The notes under the pieces are model-generated. The model did no database searches, was not told the origin of the DNA, and saw nothing but the letters and a program-made list of their open reading frames with translations. DNA of 64,000 nucleotides from Gavia stellata (lineage: Eukaryota > Chordata > Aves > Gaviiformes > Gaviidae), in contig NC_082613.1 of assembly GCF_030936135.1 (NCBI RefSeq), forward strand, positions 1,550,001 to 1,614,000, given 5' to 3'. Positions 13,362-23,579 of the stretch are shown piece by piece. Numbering within the stretch: position 1 is the stretch's first letter; each line of letters starts with the position of its first letter. The translations under genes were made by a program, and so were the position numbers.

Positions 13362-14260
13362 CTTGCCGCGGTGCGACACCCAAACCCCGCCGGGGCCCGC
13401 GCCAGCCGCGCCCCGCCCTCCCCGCGTGCGCCGCCAAACCCCCCCGGGCGGAAACACCCCCGAGCCACGCGCACCGTCCTGCCCGGTGCACAGCGGCCCC
13501 TGGCGGCCCGGCGGTGCGATGCGCCGCGCCGAGCCCCGGCGTGTGCAGCGCCGAGCTCCGGGGGTGCAGCCCCCAGCCCCGGGGGTGCAGCGCCGAGCTC
13601 CGGGGGTGCAGCCCCCAGCTCCGGGATGCGCAGCCCCCAGCCCTGGGGTGTGCAGCGCCGAGCTCCGGGTCTGTAGCCCCCAGCCCCGGGATGAGCAGCC
13701 CTGAGCCCCGCGATGTGCAGCCCCCAGCCCCGGGTGTGCAGCCCCCAGCCCCGGGATGAGCAGCCCCGAGCCCCGGGATGTGCAGCCCCCAGCCCCGGGA
13801 TGTGCAGCCCCGAGCCCCGGGATGTGCAGCCTCGAGCCCCGGGATGAGCAGCCCTGAGCCCCGCGATGTGCAGCCCCCAGCCCCGGGTGTGCAGCCCCCA
13901 GCCCCGGGATGAGCAGCCCCGAGCCCCGGGATGTGCAGCCCCCAGCCCCGGGATGTGCAGCCTCGAGCCCCGGGATGAGCAGCCCCGAGCCCCGGGATGT
14001 GCAGCCCCCAGCCCCGGGTGTGCAGCGCCGAGCCCCGGACGCGCCCCCCCGAGCCCCGCGGCGGGCTTGCGGCGGGGCTGCTCCCGGGGACGCGGCCACG
14101 GGCTGCCCCCGGCTCCCCCCTCCGCGGGACCCCTCCCGCTCCCGCCGCTGGCGGGGCCGTGCGTGCCCGGTGCGGTCGGAGGTGCCGCCGGGACGGGGGC
14201 TGCAGCGGGGGCCGCGCCCCGGGCGAGGGCGGGTGTGCGGGCTGCGGGCAGGGCCGAGCG
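12900..14260. promoter_or_regulatory. NSFL1C: CpG island around NSFL1C exon 1
   Basis: Very GC- and CpG-rich DNA surrounds the NSFL1C start codon and runs upstream through the minisatellite to the 3' end of the SIRPB1-like gene. It is the likely housekeeping promoter of NSFL1C. I found no clear TATA box. Edges were judged by eye. Confidence 0.6.
13522..14040. repeat. GC-rich minisatellite, about 22-bp unit, about two dozen copies
   Basis: Imperfect tandem copies with a core like GATGTGCAGCCCCCAGCCCC; variants carry CGAGC for CCAGC, GATGAG for GATGTG, or GGTGTG. On the minus strand each unit holds G-runs (GGGGCTGGGGG), so the array could form G-quadruplexes. It opens long frames on both strands, which are artefacts of the repeat. 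It lies between the NSFL1C promoter and the 3' end of the SIRPB1-like gene. A shorter array of the same unit lies at 17398-17515. Confidence 0.95.
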
Positions 14261-14312
14261 CCCGGGACCGGCGGCGCGGAGCAGCCCAGGGCAGCCTGTG
14301 CATCCCGGCCCC

Positions 14313-14318
14313 TTTATT
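14313..14318 (-). terminator. SIRPB1-like gene polyadenylation signal
   Basis: AATAAA on the minus strand, 123 bp past the stop codon at 14441. Transcription would end near 14295, about 900 bp upstream of the NSFL1C start and just before the minisatellite. Confidence 0.65.
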
Positions 14319-14440
14319 TCCAGAGACACACGACAGAGCTGGCGGCGGCCGAGCCCCGGGACCCGCTCCCGGCACCGCGACCCGAGGAACCGGTGGCCGA
14401 CACAGAGCAGCACGGGCTGGCGGCCGCGGCGTTTCCCTCC

Positions 14441-16458
14441 TCATGCCCTTCCGCGCTTGAAGAGGAAGATGAGGAGGCCGCCGAGGAGCCCCTTCTCCAG
14501 CAGGATGCCAAGCCACAAGCCGGGGCTGGACAGGAGGTTTAGACCTGTGGTGGGGACAGGGGACGTGAGTGGCCGGGGCTCAAGGACAGGCACCCCGCAG
14601 CCCCCAGCCCCCACGGGGACCCAGCGGCTCTCATGCACCGATACCTGTCTGGGACCAGTCACTCAGTCCCTCCCTGGCTGGGGCGGTGATCCACAGGGTG
14701 GTCGACCTGTCGACGGGGTCCTGGGCATCGTGCACCACCCGGCAGGTGAACATGGACCGGTTCTTCTCCTCCGTCGCTTGGACCTCCACCAGGCTCCTCA
14801 GCGCAAACAAGCCCTGCCACATCTTCACCGGCCCAGAGATGCTCTCTGCCTTCATCTCCGTCCCGTTCTCCAGCCAGGTGACGGCCACCTCTCCCGGGTA
14901 AAACCCCTCCACGTGGCAGGTGAAGTTCACGGTCTTGTTCACCTCAACGGGACTCGGCGGGTCAGGGACCACACGGACTCTGGGGGGGACTGGGAAGAGA
15001 GGCAGCGCCTGCTCACAGGGTCCCCCAGCTCCGCTGCCCGCGCAGTGCCCCGTCCCTGCCTCAGGACCCCCAGCCCACGGGAGCTGGACACCCCGAGCCC
15101 CAGTCCCCCCCCAGCCCTCACCTCGCAGGACGCTGCTGAGCTGGTACATCCCCCTCAGTGGGGCTGTCAGCGTGGGGTGCTGCACCTCGCAGATGAGGCG
15201 CGAGTGGACGTCGTCCTCCTGCAGCGTCATCGTCACAGTGCTGGACATGTTGTAGGAGGATTTCATCCACTCCAGGGTGATCTGGGGCTGCTGAGCCGAG
15301 ACCGGGGCACTGTTCTTGAGCCATTTCACGCTGATGTCTTTGGGGAAGAACCCTCCGGCCGTGCAGGTGAAAGGCACCGATTGCCCCGGCCCCACTCTGC
15401 GGCCGGGCCCGGACACAACCGGGGTCGTGGGTTTGGCTGCGGGGAGAAGCGTGGGGCCATCAGACCGGGCTCTGCCACCCCCGCCCGGCCCCGGGGCTGC
15501 AGGGAGTGGGGTCTCCCACGGGGCTCCCGGGGACAGCTCACGGGACCCTCTCCTGGGGCCGGCCCCCGAGCCCCTTCCCCGTCCCCGCTCACCCCGAGTG
15601 GAGCCCACCGGGCTGGGATGGGCCGGGATGGGCCAGGGGCTGTGCCCAGCAGGGCTGGTTCCCACTGGGAGCCCCACTCACCACGGACGGACACCTCTGT
15701 GCCACTTCCCCGCTGAAACACCTCATAACCAAGCAGTGATTTGCGGAACTTCACGCAGTAATAGGTGCCGGCATCCTCGGGGCGAACATCCCTGATGCGG
15801 ATGGTGAAGTCTGTGTCAGACCCCTCCACTGCCCTCGTCACACGAGAGAAGGAGCCCGTAGGGCTGTAAATAGTCTCGTTCCCACTGCCCCAGCCCTTCA
15901 GCCACTTCACGGCACCAATCGGACCGCCTTGGGATGTAGTGCAGTTCAGGGTGAGTGTCTCCCCCGCCATCACCGACACCTTGTCCTGGGGCTGCCGCAG
16001 CTCGAAGTTCCAACCCGGCCGGGGGGCACCCGCACCTGGGCACAGCGACAGGAGGGCAGGGGCTGACGAGGGGCTCCAGAGCCGGGGCACAGCACGGGGC
16101 ATCACCAGACCCCCGGCCCCGAGCCCAGAGCAGGGGACAGAGAGATGTCCCTGTCCCTCACCCCTCGAGGCAGCCAGCACTGCTGGGGACTGCGGGACGG
16201 GGAAGGCCTGGAGCCGCTGGAACGTGCTGGAGTAAAACGAGCTCTTTGGCTGGGGGTAAAAGCAGGCTGGAAGGGAGGCGGTGAGAGAGGAGCCCCAGAT
16301 ACCGGCGGGCACGGGGAAGGTTTACTCTGCCAGCGGTGTGGGGGAGCGTGCTGTGGGAAAGGTTCTGGGGCCATGTGGGGCCCCCACTCACCCGGGGCTG
16401 TCCGGAGCAGGAGCAGCATCAGGCAGGTGAGAGGCAGTGCCCGTGTTGCTGGAGCCAT
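14441..16458 (-). CDS. SIRP-beta-like activating receptor (V-C1-C1, charged membrane segment)
   Basis: Five exons: 16392-16458 (signal peptide [19 protein letters not shown]), 15682-16035 (IgV), 15122-15436 (IgC1), 14645-14989 (IgC1) and 14441-14544 (membrane segment and tail). All internal junctions are phase 1, as in SIRP genes; 394 residues (human SIRPB1: 398). The V domain has both cysteines (LTLNCTTS and TYYCVKF) and ends in a J-like GTEVSV. C1 domains have [17 protein letters not shown] and [17 protein letters not shown]. The membrane segment (about 370-389, [12 protein letters not shown]) holds Glu377 and Lys378, and the tail is only KRGRA, so there is no ITIM. In human SIRPB1 a membrane lysine pairs with DAP12 (TYROBP); the same role is inferred here. 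ATG 16458 has a perfect CACCATGG context; an in-frame ATG lies 12 bases upstream. Its ectodomain is almost identical to that of SIRPA at 41442-42822. Confidence 0.93.
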
Positions 16459-17111
16459 GGTGATTCCCATGTTGCACTCCCCGACGGCTGGGCTCGGCTG
16501 GGCTCGGCTGGGCTCAGCAAGGCTCGGCTCAGCGGGGTGCTGGGCTCTCTCCTGGCGAAGGGGAAGGAAGGGGCTCGCTGCCGGCCAAGTTCCTCCACGA
16601 ACCCCTTGCACAAGTCCCAGCCGGTTCCCACGGTGTTCACGCCGTCTCACGTCACGAGGCTGATCCTCGCCAGCGATGTCAGCCCCGCGCTCCCCGCGGA
16701 TGTGTGCCACGGCCACAGCCACCGGGCAGCCAGCGAGGGGGGCCCCGATCCGGCACGCTCCCCCCGCGGGGGGACCCCCAGCCCTTGCCGGCACCGGGCC
16801 ACGGCCCCGTGGCGCAGAGCTCGCCCGCGGCTTCGCCCGAGCCCGCCGGCCGCCAGCGCTCCGGCCGACCCCCCGGGGCGGCGGGGCAGAGCCGCCCTCC
16901 CGCCCCGTCGCGGCGCAGCCCCCCGGCCCGGCCCCGGAGCCGCTTGGCCCTCGACGCTGTGCCCTGCGGGGTGAGGCCCGGCGGAGCTGCCCCCCGCCCG
17001 CCCCGGGGCTGGCAGCAGAAGCGTTAACAGCCCGGCCCGCCCGGCTCCATTTCCTGCGCGGCTGCTGCCTTCCCTCCTCCCGCAGCCGGAGCCCCGGGCC
17101 GGGCAGTGCCG
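16459..17111. promoter_or_regulatory. Head-to-head promoter of two SIRP-family genes
   Basis: The start codons of the SIRPB1-like gene (minus, 16458) and the one-domain ITIM gene (plus, 17112) lie 653 bp apart, facing away from each other. Most of the interval from about 16670 is CpG-rich. Neither start has a clear TATA box. A shared bidirectional promoter driving an activating and an inhibitory receptor is inferred from layout only. Confidence 0.55.
16489..16548. repeat. Short tandem repeat, 10-bp unit GGCTGGGCTC
   Basis: Several direct copies of GGCTGGGCTC/GGCTCGGCTG lie 30-90 bp upstream of the SIRPB1-like start codon, in its 5' UTR or core promoter. Copies degrade towards 16548. Confidence 0.8.
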
Positions 17112-19579
17112 ATGGCTTGGCGTGCCGCTGCGGCGGCCCAGCTCCTGCTCGGGCAGCTCAGCCTCCTCCCGCTGCCGCTCTCGGGTGAGTCCGGAGCGGG
17201 ACCCCCCGCCGGCTCCCCCCCCGCCCTGCCCCGCCGGCTGCCGCTGCCGCCCGGGGGGACGGCGGGGAGAGGCCCGGCCGCCGCCGCAGATGGCTAACGG
17301 GAGCAGGCCGGCAAAGAGAAGCACCGGGCGGGGGGGCTTTCCTCCTCCGACCACCTTTTTGGGCTGCGCGGGGATGCCGGGGGCAAGGCGGGCGGGACGT
17401 GCAGCGCCGAGCCCCGGGTGTGCAGCGCCGAGCCCCGGGATATGCAGCGCCGAGCCCCGGGTGTGCAGCACCGAGTCCCGGGGTGCGCAGCCCCCAGCCC
17501 CGGGTGCGCAGCCCCGAGGCCTGCCGAGCCGGTGCCGAAGGTAGCGGTGGGCTTTGGGCAGGAGGGGTTTGGGGGCAGGAGGGGTTTGGGGGCTGCACTC
17601 GGCTCCGAGGCTTCACATCCCTGCTCAGAGCCGGCTCCTGGCCGGCAGTGCACAGCCCCGGCCTGTGAACCCCAAATCCTCGCAGAGCCCCGGTAGTCCT
17701 GGCTCGTGTTGTGCAGAGCTGGGGTGTTAATGTTTAACAGCACTCGGGAGTTTTTCCTGCCAGGAATTCCCCTTGGCTCCCTCCGTACCTCTCTGAACTC
17801 CCAAGCACCCGCAGCACCTCCTGTTAACAACAGGACAGGGGATGCTAATTTGCTTCTTGTTTGTTTTGAACCTGGCTGCCACCGCTCCCAGTGCCTGTGG
17901 TTTGTCTCTGCCATATCCAGGGATATTTCTCAGCTGAGCTGCTGCAAACTCGGAGCAAGCTGGGGCTGCTCTGGCTGTGCCGCTCAGGGTGAGTGGAGCA
18001 AGCCCTCACCTCGCTCCGACGCTCAGCCCCTGCCCTCCTGTCGCTGTGCCCAGGTGCGGGTGCCCCCCAGACGGATCAGGGCTTCGAGCTGCGGCAGCCC
18101 CAGGACAAGGTGTCGGTGATGGCGGGGGAGACGCTCACCCTGAACTGCACCACATCCCAAGGCAGTCCCGCTGGTGCCGTGAAGTGGCTGAAGGGCTGGG
18201 GCAGTGGGAACGAGACTGTTTACAACCAGACGGGCTCCTTCTCCCGCGTGACGAGGGCAGTGGAGGGGTCCGACACAGACTTCACCATCCGCATCAGGGA
18301 TGTTCGCCCCGAGGATGCCGGCACCTACTACTGCGTGAAGTTCCGCAAATCGCTGGGCGGTGTCGATGAGGTGTTTCAGCGGGGAAAGGGCACGGAGGTG
18401 TCCCTGCACGGTGAGTGCAGCCCAGCGGGACGCTGCTCCTGGGGACCCTGTCCCACGGCCCCTGCCCTGCCCACAGCGGGATCCAGCGCTGCCCCACACC
18501 CACCACCCTCTCCCTGCTCTGCCTTGTATCTCCACAGAGACAGCCCTGGTTCCCGGCATGGTGGCTGCAGCTGTAGTGCTCTGCTTCCTCCTCCTCCTCC
18601 TCGGCCTCTTGGTTGCCCTTTTCATGTACAGGAGGAAGCGCAGAGCCGAAGCGGAGAGCCAGTGCCTGGCCAGGCCGGCGGCCGTGGGCAGCTTCTCACT
18701 CATCCCTCTACGGTGCTGTGCAGGGACCCCCAGCACCCCCAGGTTTGTACCCACCACCTCTTCCTTCTGCACCCCAAGACGAGCGAACTGCCTTATCCAC
18801 CTGCCTTATCCTGGTTTCTTTTCCCTCTGGAGCAGTAATTTTCCCCAGAAAAAGGTCCTTTACTCACAGGCGCATCATTGCTTCTCTCTGCATTTCATGG
18901 GAAGGTGCAGTGGGCAGTGCCCAGCGCCGGGGAGTTCCCTGCAGCCCCTCACCGCGGTGTCTGAGCCTGGCCCAGGCGCGCAGGCAGCACCTTGTCCCTC
19001 TCCTCTGCCTTCAGCGTAGGCATCATGTGCGGCCACGTGCCACAGAGCCCAGCGAAAATTCAGGAGGGGAATTGAGGAGGGCTGTGCTGAGCGCGGTGGG
19101 GAGGGGACCCGGCTTCCTTCAGCTCTAATGGCCGTCCTTCCCCCCCCAGCAGCGAAATCCTGGATGCGGAGACCTCACATCTGCCCAGCCAGGTAAGAGT
19201 GAGCAGTGAATATGGGGAAGACCATCCCTCACCAATGCCCCGACTTACAGGGACTCTGCAAGGCTCCGGGGCTGGGGTGGGCATTGGGTGAGCAGCAGCC
19301 ACCTGCACGTGGTCCCGGCACGCTCCGCACCACGGCGCGGGGCCATCTGTGCAGCCGTGGCACTGCTGTCCCAGCTTGAACATGCTGTTAGGGTTATTTT
19401 TCCAAGATTTTTCTTGTGACAGCATTCACCATTTGTGTGCATTTCTGCAGCAAAGCAGCAAGGAGGACAACAGCATCCACTACGCCGATCTCCAGCCCCT
19501 GCCCGCGGCCCCGCAGCACAGCAGGAGCCCCGGCACCGCCTGCTCCGAGTATGCCAGCATCAGGGTCGCTGCCAAGTGA
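17112..19579 (+). CDS. SIRP-family receptor with one IgV domain and two ITIM-type motifs
   Basis: Five exons: 17112-17184 (signal peptide, MAWRAAAAAQLLLGQLSL), 18054-18410 (IgV), 18538-18742 (membrane segment), 19150-19192 and 19451-19579. Phases match throughout and give 268 residues. The V domain (about 26-143) is close to those of the two neighbours, with LTLNCTTS and TYYCVKF cysteines, and has its own N-glycosylation site NQT in VYNQTG. The next exon starts 127 bp later and is the membrane exon (about 151-173, ending in YRRKRRAE), so no C1 exon exists here. The tail has SIHYADL (Tyr237) and SEYASI (Tyr260), both fitting (S/I/V/L)xYxx(I/V/L), which should bind SHP-1/SHP-2. Domain layout differs from human SIRPA (V-C1-C1), SIRPB2 (two V) and SIRPD (V, no membrane anchor). 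The donor at 18742 is the least certain junction; it leaves a juxtamembrane stretch of about 37 residues with no counterpart in SIRPA, and a short unrecognised exon could replace part of it. Confidence 0.85.
17398..17515. repeat. Second, shorter array of the 22-bp minisatellite
   Basis: Five to six copies of the unit found at 13522-14040, in the same orientation (core GTGCAGCGCCGAGCCCCGGG), inside intron 1 of the one-domain ITIM gene. The two arrays are direct repeats flanking the whole SIRPB1-like gene. Confidence 0.92.
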
Positions 19580-19652
19580 GGTGGGGCACTGCAGCCTGCA
19601 AGGCCAAAGAGCCTGTTTTGGGGGAGGAAGCAGGGACATTTCTGCAGGGCGC

Positions 19653-19658
19653 AATAAA
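19653..19658 (+). terminator. Polyadenylation signal of the one-domain ITIM gene
   Basis: AATAAA 74 bp past the TGA at 19577-19579, predicting a very short 3' UTR ending near 19675. Confidence 0.65.
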
Positions 19659-20409
19659 GGAGAAGTGGATCTGTTTGCATGGCACACCCCGGTCCAATGT
19701 GCTTGGAGCTGGCAAAGCTTCCCTAATTCATTGCTGTCTCAGCAGCGGTGCTGGGTGAGGCTCAGGGCCGGACCTGCTGTGCCAGGGCTTGGCAGCAGCT
19801 CTTCCAGGACCCAGCAGCCGTCTCGAACACAGGATCAGGCCATGAGGCTGAGCACCTCTGCCTTGTGCAAGCTGTTCGGTGCCGATTATACCGGGAGGAC
19901 TTCATGCACGCCTGTCTCCACCAGCACGGGCCACCACTGGCACTTTCCCGGCTCAGCAGGTCCGTAATTTGTGTTACCTTGTCACCGCACCGAGCCCATC
20001 CTCTTTAAAGCCTGCAAACAGCCGTGCTGTCCGGTCCCGCTGTGTTCAGAGCAAGAGCCTGCCGGTCCCGCGGGATCCTGGCAGACGCATGGCAGCCCCG
20101 TGCCGGCTCCCCCCGCGCTGCTGCTGGGCTGGTGCTGAGCCCCACGGGCAGCTGCAGCCTCTGCCCCCGGGCAGCTCCCCTGGGCAGGGCAGTGGCCGGC
20201 TCCCACCGAACCTGCATCTGCTGACCAGGCGCCACGCAGCTCTCGGGAACGGCCCTCGGTGCCGCTTTGCTGCAGCTCGCAGGCTGAGGCCCAGCCCTCG
20301 CCCGGCTTCCCCTGCGCTCCCCAAGGGGCCGGTATTCGGGAACAGGGTTCATGAGGCTGTGTTAAAATCAGGGCAGCTGGCACCGGCCGGCCTGCCCTTC
20401 CACCCCTTC

Positions 20410-20830
20410 TCCGCGACCCATGCACATCTCCTGCTGCAGCCCCAGCCAGTCCATGCACATCTGCTTCATGCACATCCCCTATGCTGTGCAAGTCTCCTGC
20501 TCCAAGTACATCCCCTGCTCCATGCACGTCTGCTCCGTGCTCATCCTCTGCTCCATGCACATCTGCTCCGTGCTCATCCCCTGCTCCATGCACATCTGCT
20601 CTGTGCTCATCGCCTGCTCCATGCACGTCTGCTCCAGGCACATCCCCTGCTCCAAGTACATTCCCTGCTCTATGCTCGTCTGCTCCAGGCACATTCCCTG
20701 CTCCATGCATGTCTGCTCCATGCATGTCTGCTCCACGCTCATCCCCTGCTCCATGCACATCTGCTCCACGCACATCCCCTGCTCCATGCACGTCTGCTCC
20801 ATGCTCATCCCCTGCTCCATGCACACATGC
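20410..20830. repeat. Minisatellite with a 33-bp higher-order unit
   Basis: Tandem array built from a 15-bp piece (CATGCACATCTGCTC) and an 18-bp piece (CGTGCTCATCCCCTGCTC), giving a 33-bp unit with point variants. Because 33 is a multiple of three, frames stay open through the array on both strands and yield His/Leu/Ala- or Glu/Met/Gln-rich translations. No gene structure supports coding use. Confidence 0.95.
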
Positions 20831-23579
20831 TCAGCGCCTCCAAGGGGATCAGGCCAGCGGCCGAGGACGGAGCGTGGTGGTGGCAGGAAGCTGCGGAGTG
20901 CGCGCTCCACACCAGGCACCACTGCAGCACCCGTGTGCACCCCGGCATGATGTGCACACATGCACCCACCCATGGCGGCAGGCGCTCCCACCGCACCGTG
21001 TGCCGCCACACGCAAACACCCCCTTTGTGGGCACGGGCTAAGAGCGAAACGTGCTTTTCAGGCAGAGAAACCCGGTGTTTGTGCCGCTGCTGCTGCCTGG
21101 AACCTTGAAAGCTGCTGCAGTTGCTGGTTTCCAACTTTATCTACTTTTTACTGTGAAATCAAAAAAGAGAAGTGAAACAAGACCGTGAAATAGCAGCGCG
21201 TGGGTACCCAGGGCAGCCTGGTCTGCCAGCAGAGATCCTCCCCAGGGGGGAGAACTGTTATGGGGAGGGAGGAACCACTACTGAAATTCACTTGCACGAC
21301 TGAATAAGCATTCCCGCTCCGGGGCACGCGCCCTGGGGACAGTGTTGGGTCATTTCTTTCTCAGGGACAGCTCGGGGGCACTCAGCACCCAGTGGGCATG
21401 GTGGCAGCGGGGGGAGTTTGCCAGGGCAGGGGGGTCCGTCACCGCCACCCCCAGCACCCGTCCCCAGCCTCTGCACCAGCCCCAGCGGCAGCGAGGGGCC
21501 GTGGCGTGGAGGTGCCGGGGTGAAGCCTCCGGCAGCGCCGGGTGCCAAGCGGATCCACGGCCACTCCAGGCAGTGGCTCATTTCCCGGCCGAGGCAGCAG
21601 CCGTTCGGAGCGGGACACGGGTTGCCCAGCCTCTGCGCGGGGAGGACGCGGAAACTCGCGGAAAGCTCACGTCAGGATTGAGAGCAGGAGTATGTAAAAT
21701 ATGTGGGTGAGACCGAAACCGGGGATAGACCTCGCAGACAGGGGGAAATGAAATTGAAGGGGATTTAGGGCTTTTTAAGCACTGGGCTGGCTCGGGGTGG
21801 GGGGAAATCCAGTTTGATACAAGCATATGCAAAGCAGTGAGCGAGCAGAGCACCGTGGAGTGCTCTGTACCTAGGAAAGGGCCCAGGTCTGCAGCTTACT
21901 GCCCAGGGGAGGGATTTGGTGGTTATTATAGGAAAATCCTTTAAGCCACCAGCCCAGGGTGTGCCGGCAGTGAAAGCACAAACAAGCGCCCAAGCGTGGA
22001 CACAAGGTAGGAGCGTGCGGGGAGCACCCCGCTTGGGGGGCAGCACCTCGCCTGGGGGGCAACGCCTCGCTTGGGGGGCAGCACGGGGCGACGCTGGGGT
22101 CGGGTATTTACGGCTCATCCGTGGTGGTTTCCTGGTGCTGCCGGGTGTCACGTCCCACTGAGTCACCCACTGGGTGCTCGAGCGAGAAATGCGGGTGCTT
22201 CTGCTGGGTCGAGAGCTGCCATGGCTGGGGTGGGCGCTGGGCGATGCCGGGGCCGGCACCCGCCGGGCTCCTCCTGCCCGCAGCCGGGGCCGAGCAAAGG
22301 TGGCGTTGCTGCCGTGCGGAGCAGAGGCGGTGGCTGGACGGGCAGTGGGGAGAGGCTCGGTGTCCCAGCCACGGAGGGGACATGCCAGCTCCAGCCGGGG
22401 TTTGGGCTGCGTCCCAGCGCTGGACCCCGCACACGGACACCCCGGGGTGGTGCCGTGCCGGGACAAGGGTGCAGCGGGGCGGATGAGGCCGCGGCGGTGT
22501 GTTCTGGCAAACAGGCTTGGCAGCGGCCCCCGCCATGGCGAGAAGCTCCTGGCGCGTGGGTGGTGTGGGGGGTTTAGCTGGGCTTTTCCTCCACGTGGTG
22601 TGTGAGCCCGGTGCCGGGACCTCGTGGGATGGCAAAGCGAAGCAAAAGGGCTGGGGAGGGGCTGAGCTGGGCTGCGCTGCGGTGGGAGTCTGCGCGGACC
22701 CCCGCCCTGGGGAGAGGCAGAAAGCAGGAGCCAGGGAAGAGCCAGGGGATGCTCGGGCGCTGCCCCAGCATCTGCTCCACTCCCGGCCCCGGGAGGTGGG
22801 AAATGGCTCCTGGAGCTGCCAAGGCAAGAGGGCTGGCAGGGCCTGCCAGGGCGGTGGAGTGTTCCGTGCCATGCTGGGGAGCCAACGTGGGAGGCATGGG
22901 CTGTGCCAAGAGCCAGCAGGGAGCATGAGCCTCGATGGAAAACATGGAATAACTGAGAGCGAGTAGTCCGGAGAGCGTGACTGACGGAGGCTGGCCTCGG
23001 CAGCGAGGGGAGGGGGAGCAATGATTTAATTAATGCTGAGGAAGAGCATGGTCCCAGCTAGCGCAGGGGGCTGGCTGAAGCAGGGGGATGTGGGCGTCTC
23101 CCTGGTGTCCCAGGGGACAGGAGAGGGCTGGCAGCGCTCGCAGGGGAGCGGGACAAAGCTGAGCTTGTGCTGGAGCCAGGGCTGAGCAAGGAGAAAAGGG
23201 GAGAGACAGGGATAAACGCCTCGTGCCCTGCCCCGGGATGCTCCAGCTCCGCGGCGAGAAGCAGAGACCCCCCCACTGGCAGTGGGGCCTCTCCGAGGGA
23301 TGGGTGCCCAGGGGCCATCGCGTCTCCTGGGAGCCAGCATTGCTCCAGCTTGTCCCCTCCAGCGGCTGCCAAGACCCTGGTTTGTGGCTGTCTCCGTCCA
23401 AGATGCCCTTGCACTCCTGCTCTGTCCCCATCCCTGTCCCCATCCCTGTCCTTCCCACTGCGAGACCGTGGTGGCCACGAGCCCATCCCCAGGGAGAGAC
23501 AGGCTGGTCCCTTTGCTCATCAGCATCAGCCAAACAGCCATGGGTCCAAGAGCATCCGATGCCACAGGGACCCCACAGG

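Noticed and set aside
12825-13676. Plus-strand Pro/Arg/Ala-rich frames opposite NSFL1C exon 1
   Set aside because: CpG-island shadows on the antisense strand with no independent support.
12963-14516. 517-codon minus-strand open frame
   Set aside because: It joins NSFL1C exon 1, its promoter and the minisatellite; only the part from 13361 is real coding sequence.
13866-15716. 616-codon plus-strand open frame
   Set aside because: It runs through the minisatellite and antisense to the SIRPB1-like exons and introns; no domain and no splice logic.
19879-21108. 409-codon plus-strand open frame with His-Leu repeats
   Set aside because: Most of it is the 33-bp minisatellite read in frame.
21765-23021. 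418-codon minus-strand open frame
   Set aside because: Pro/Ser/Arg-rich translation expected from GC-rich DNA; no conserved motif, no exon partners.
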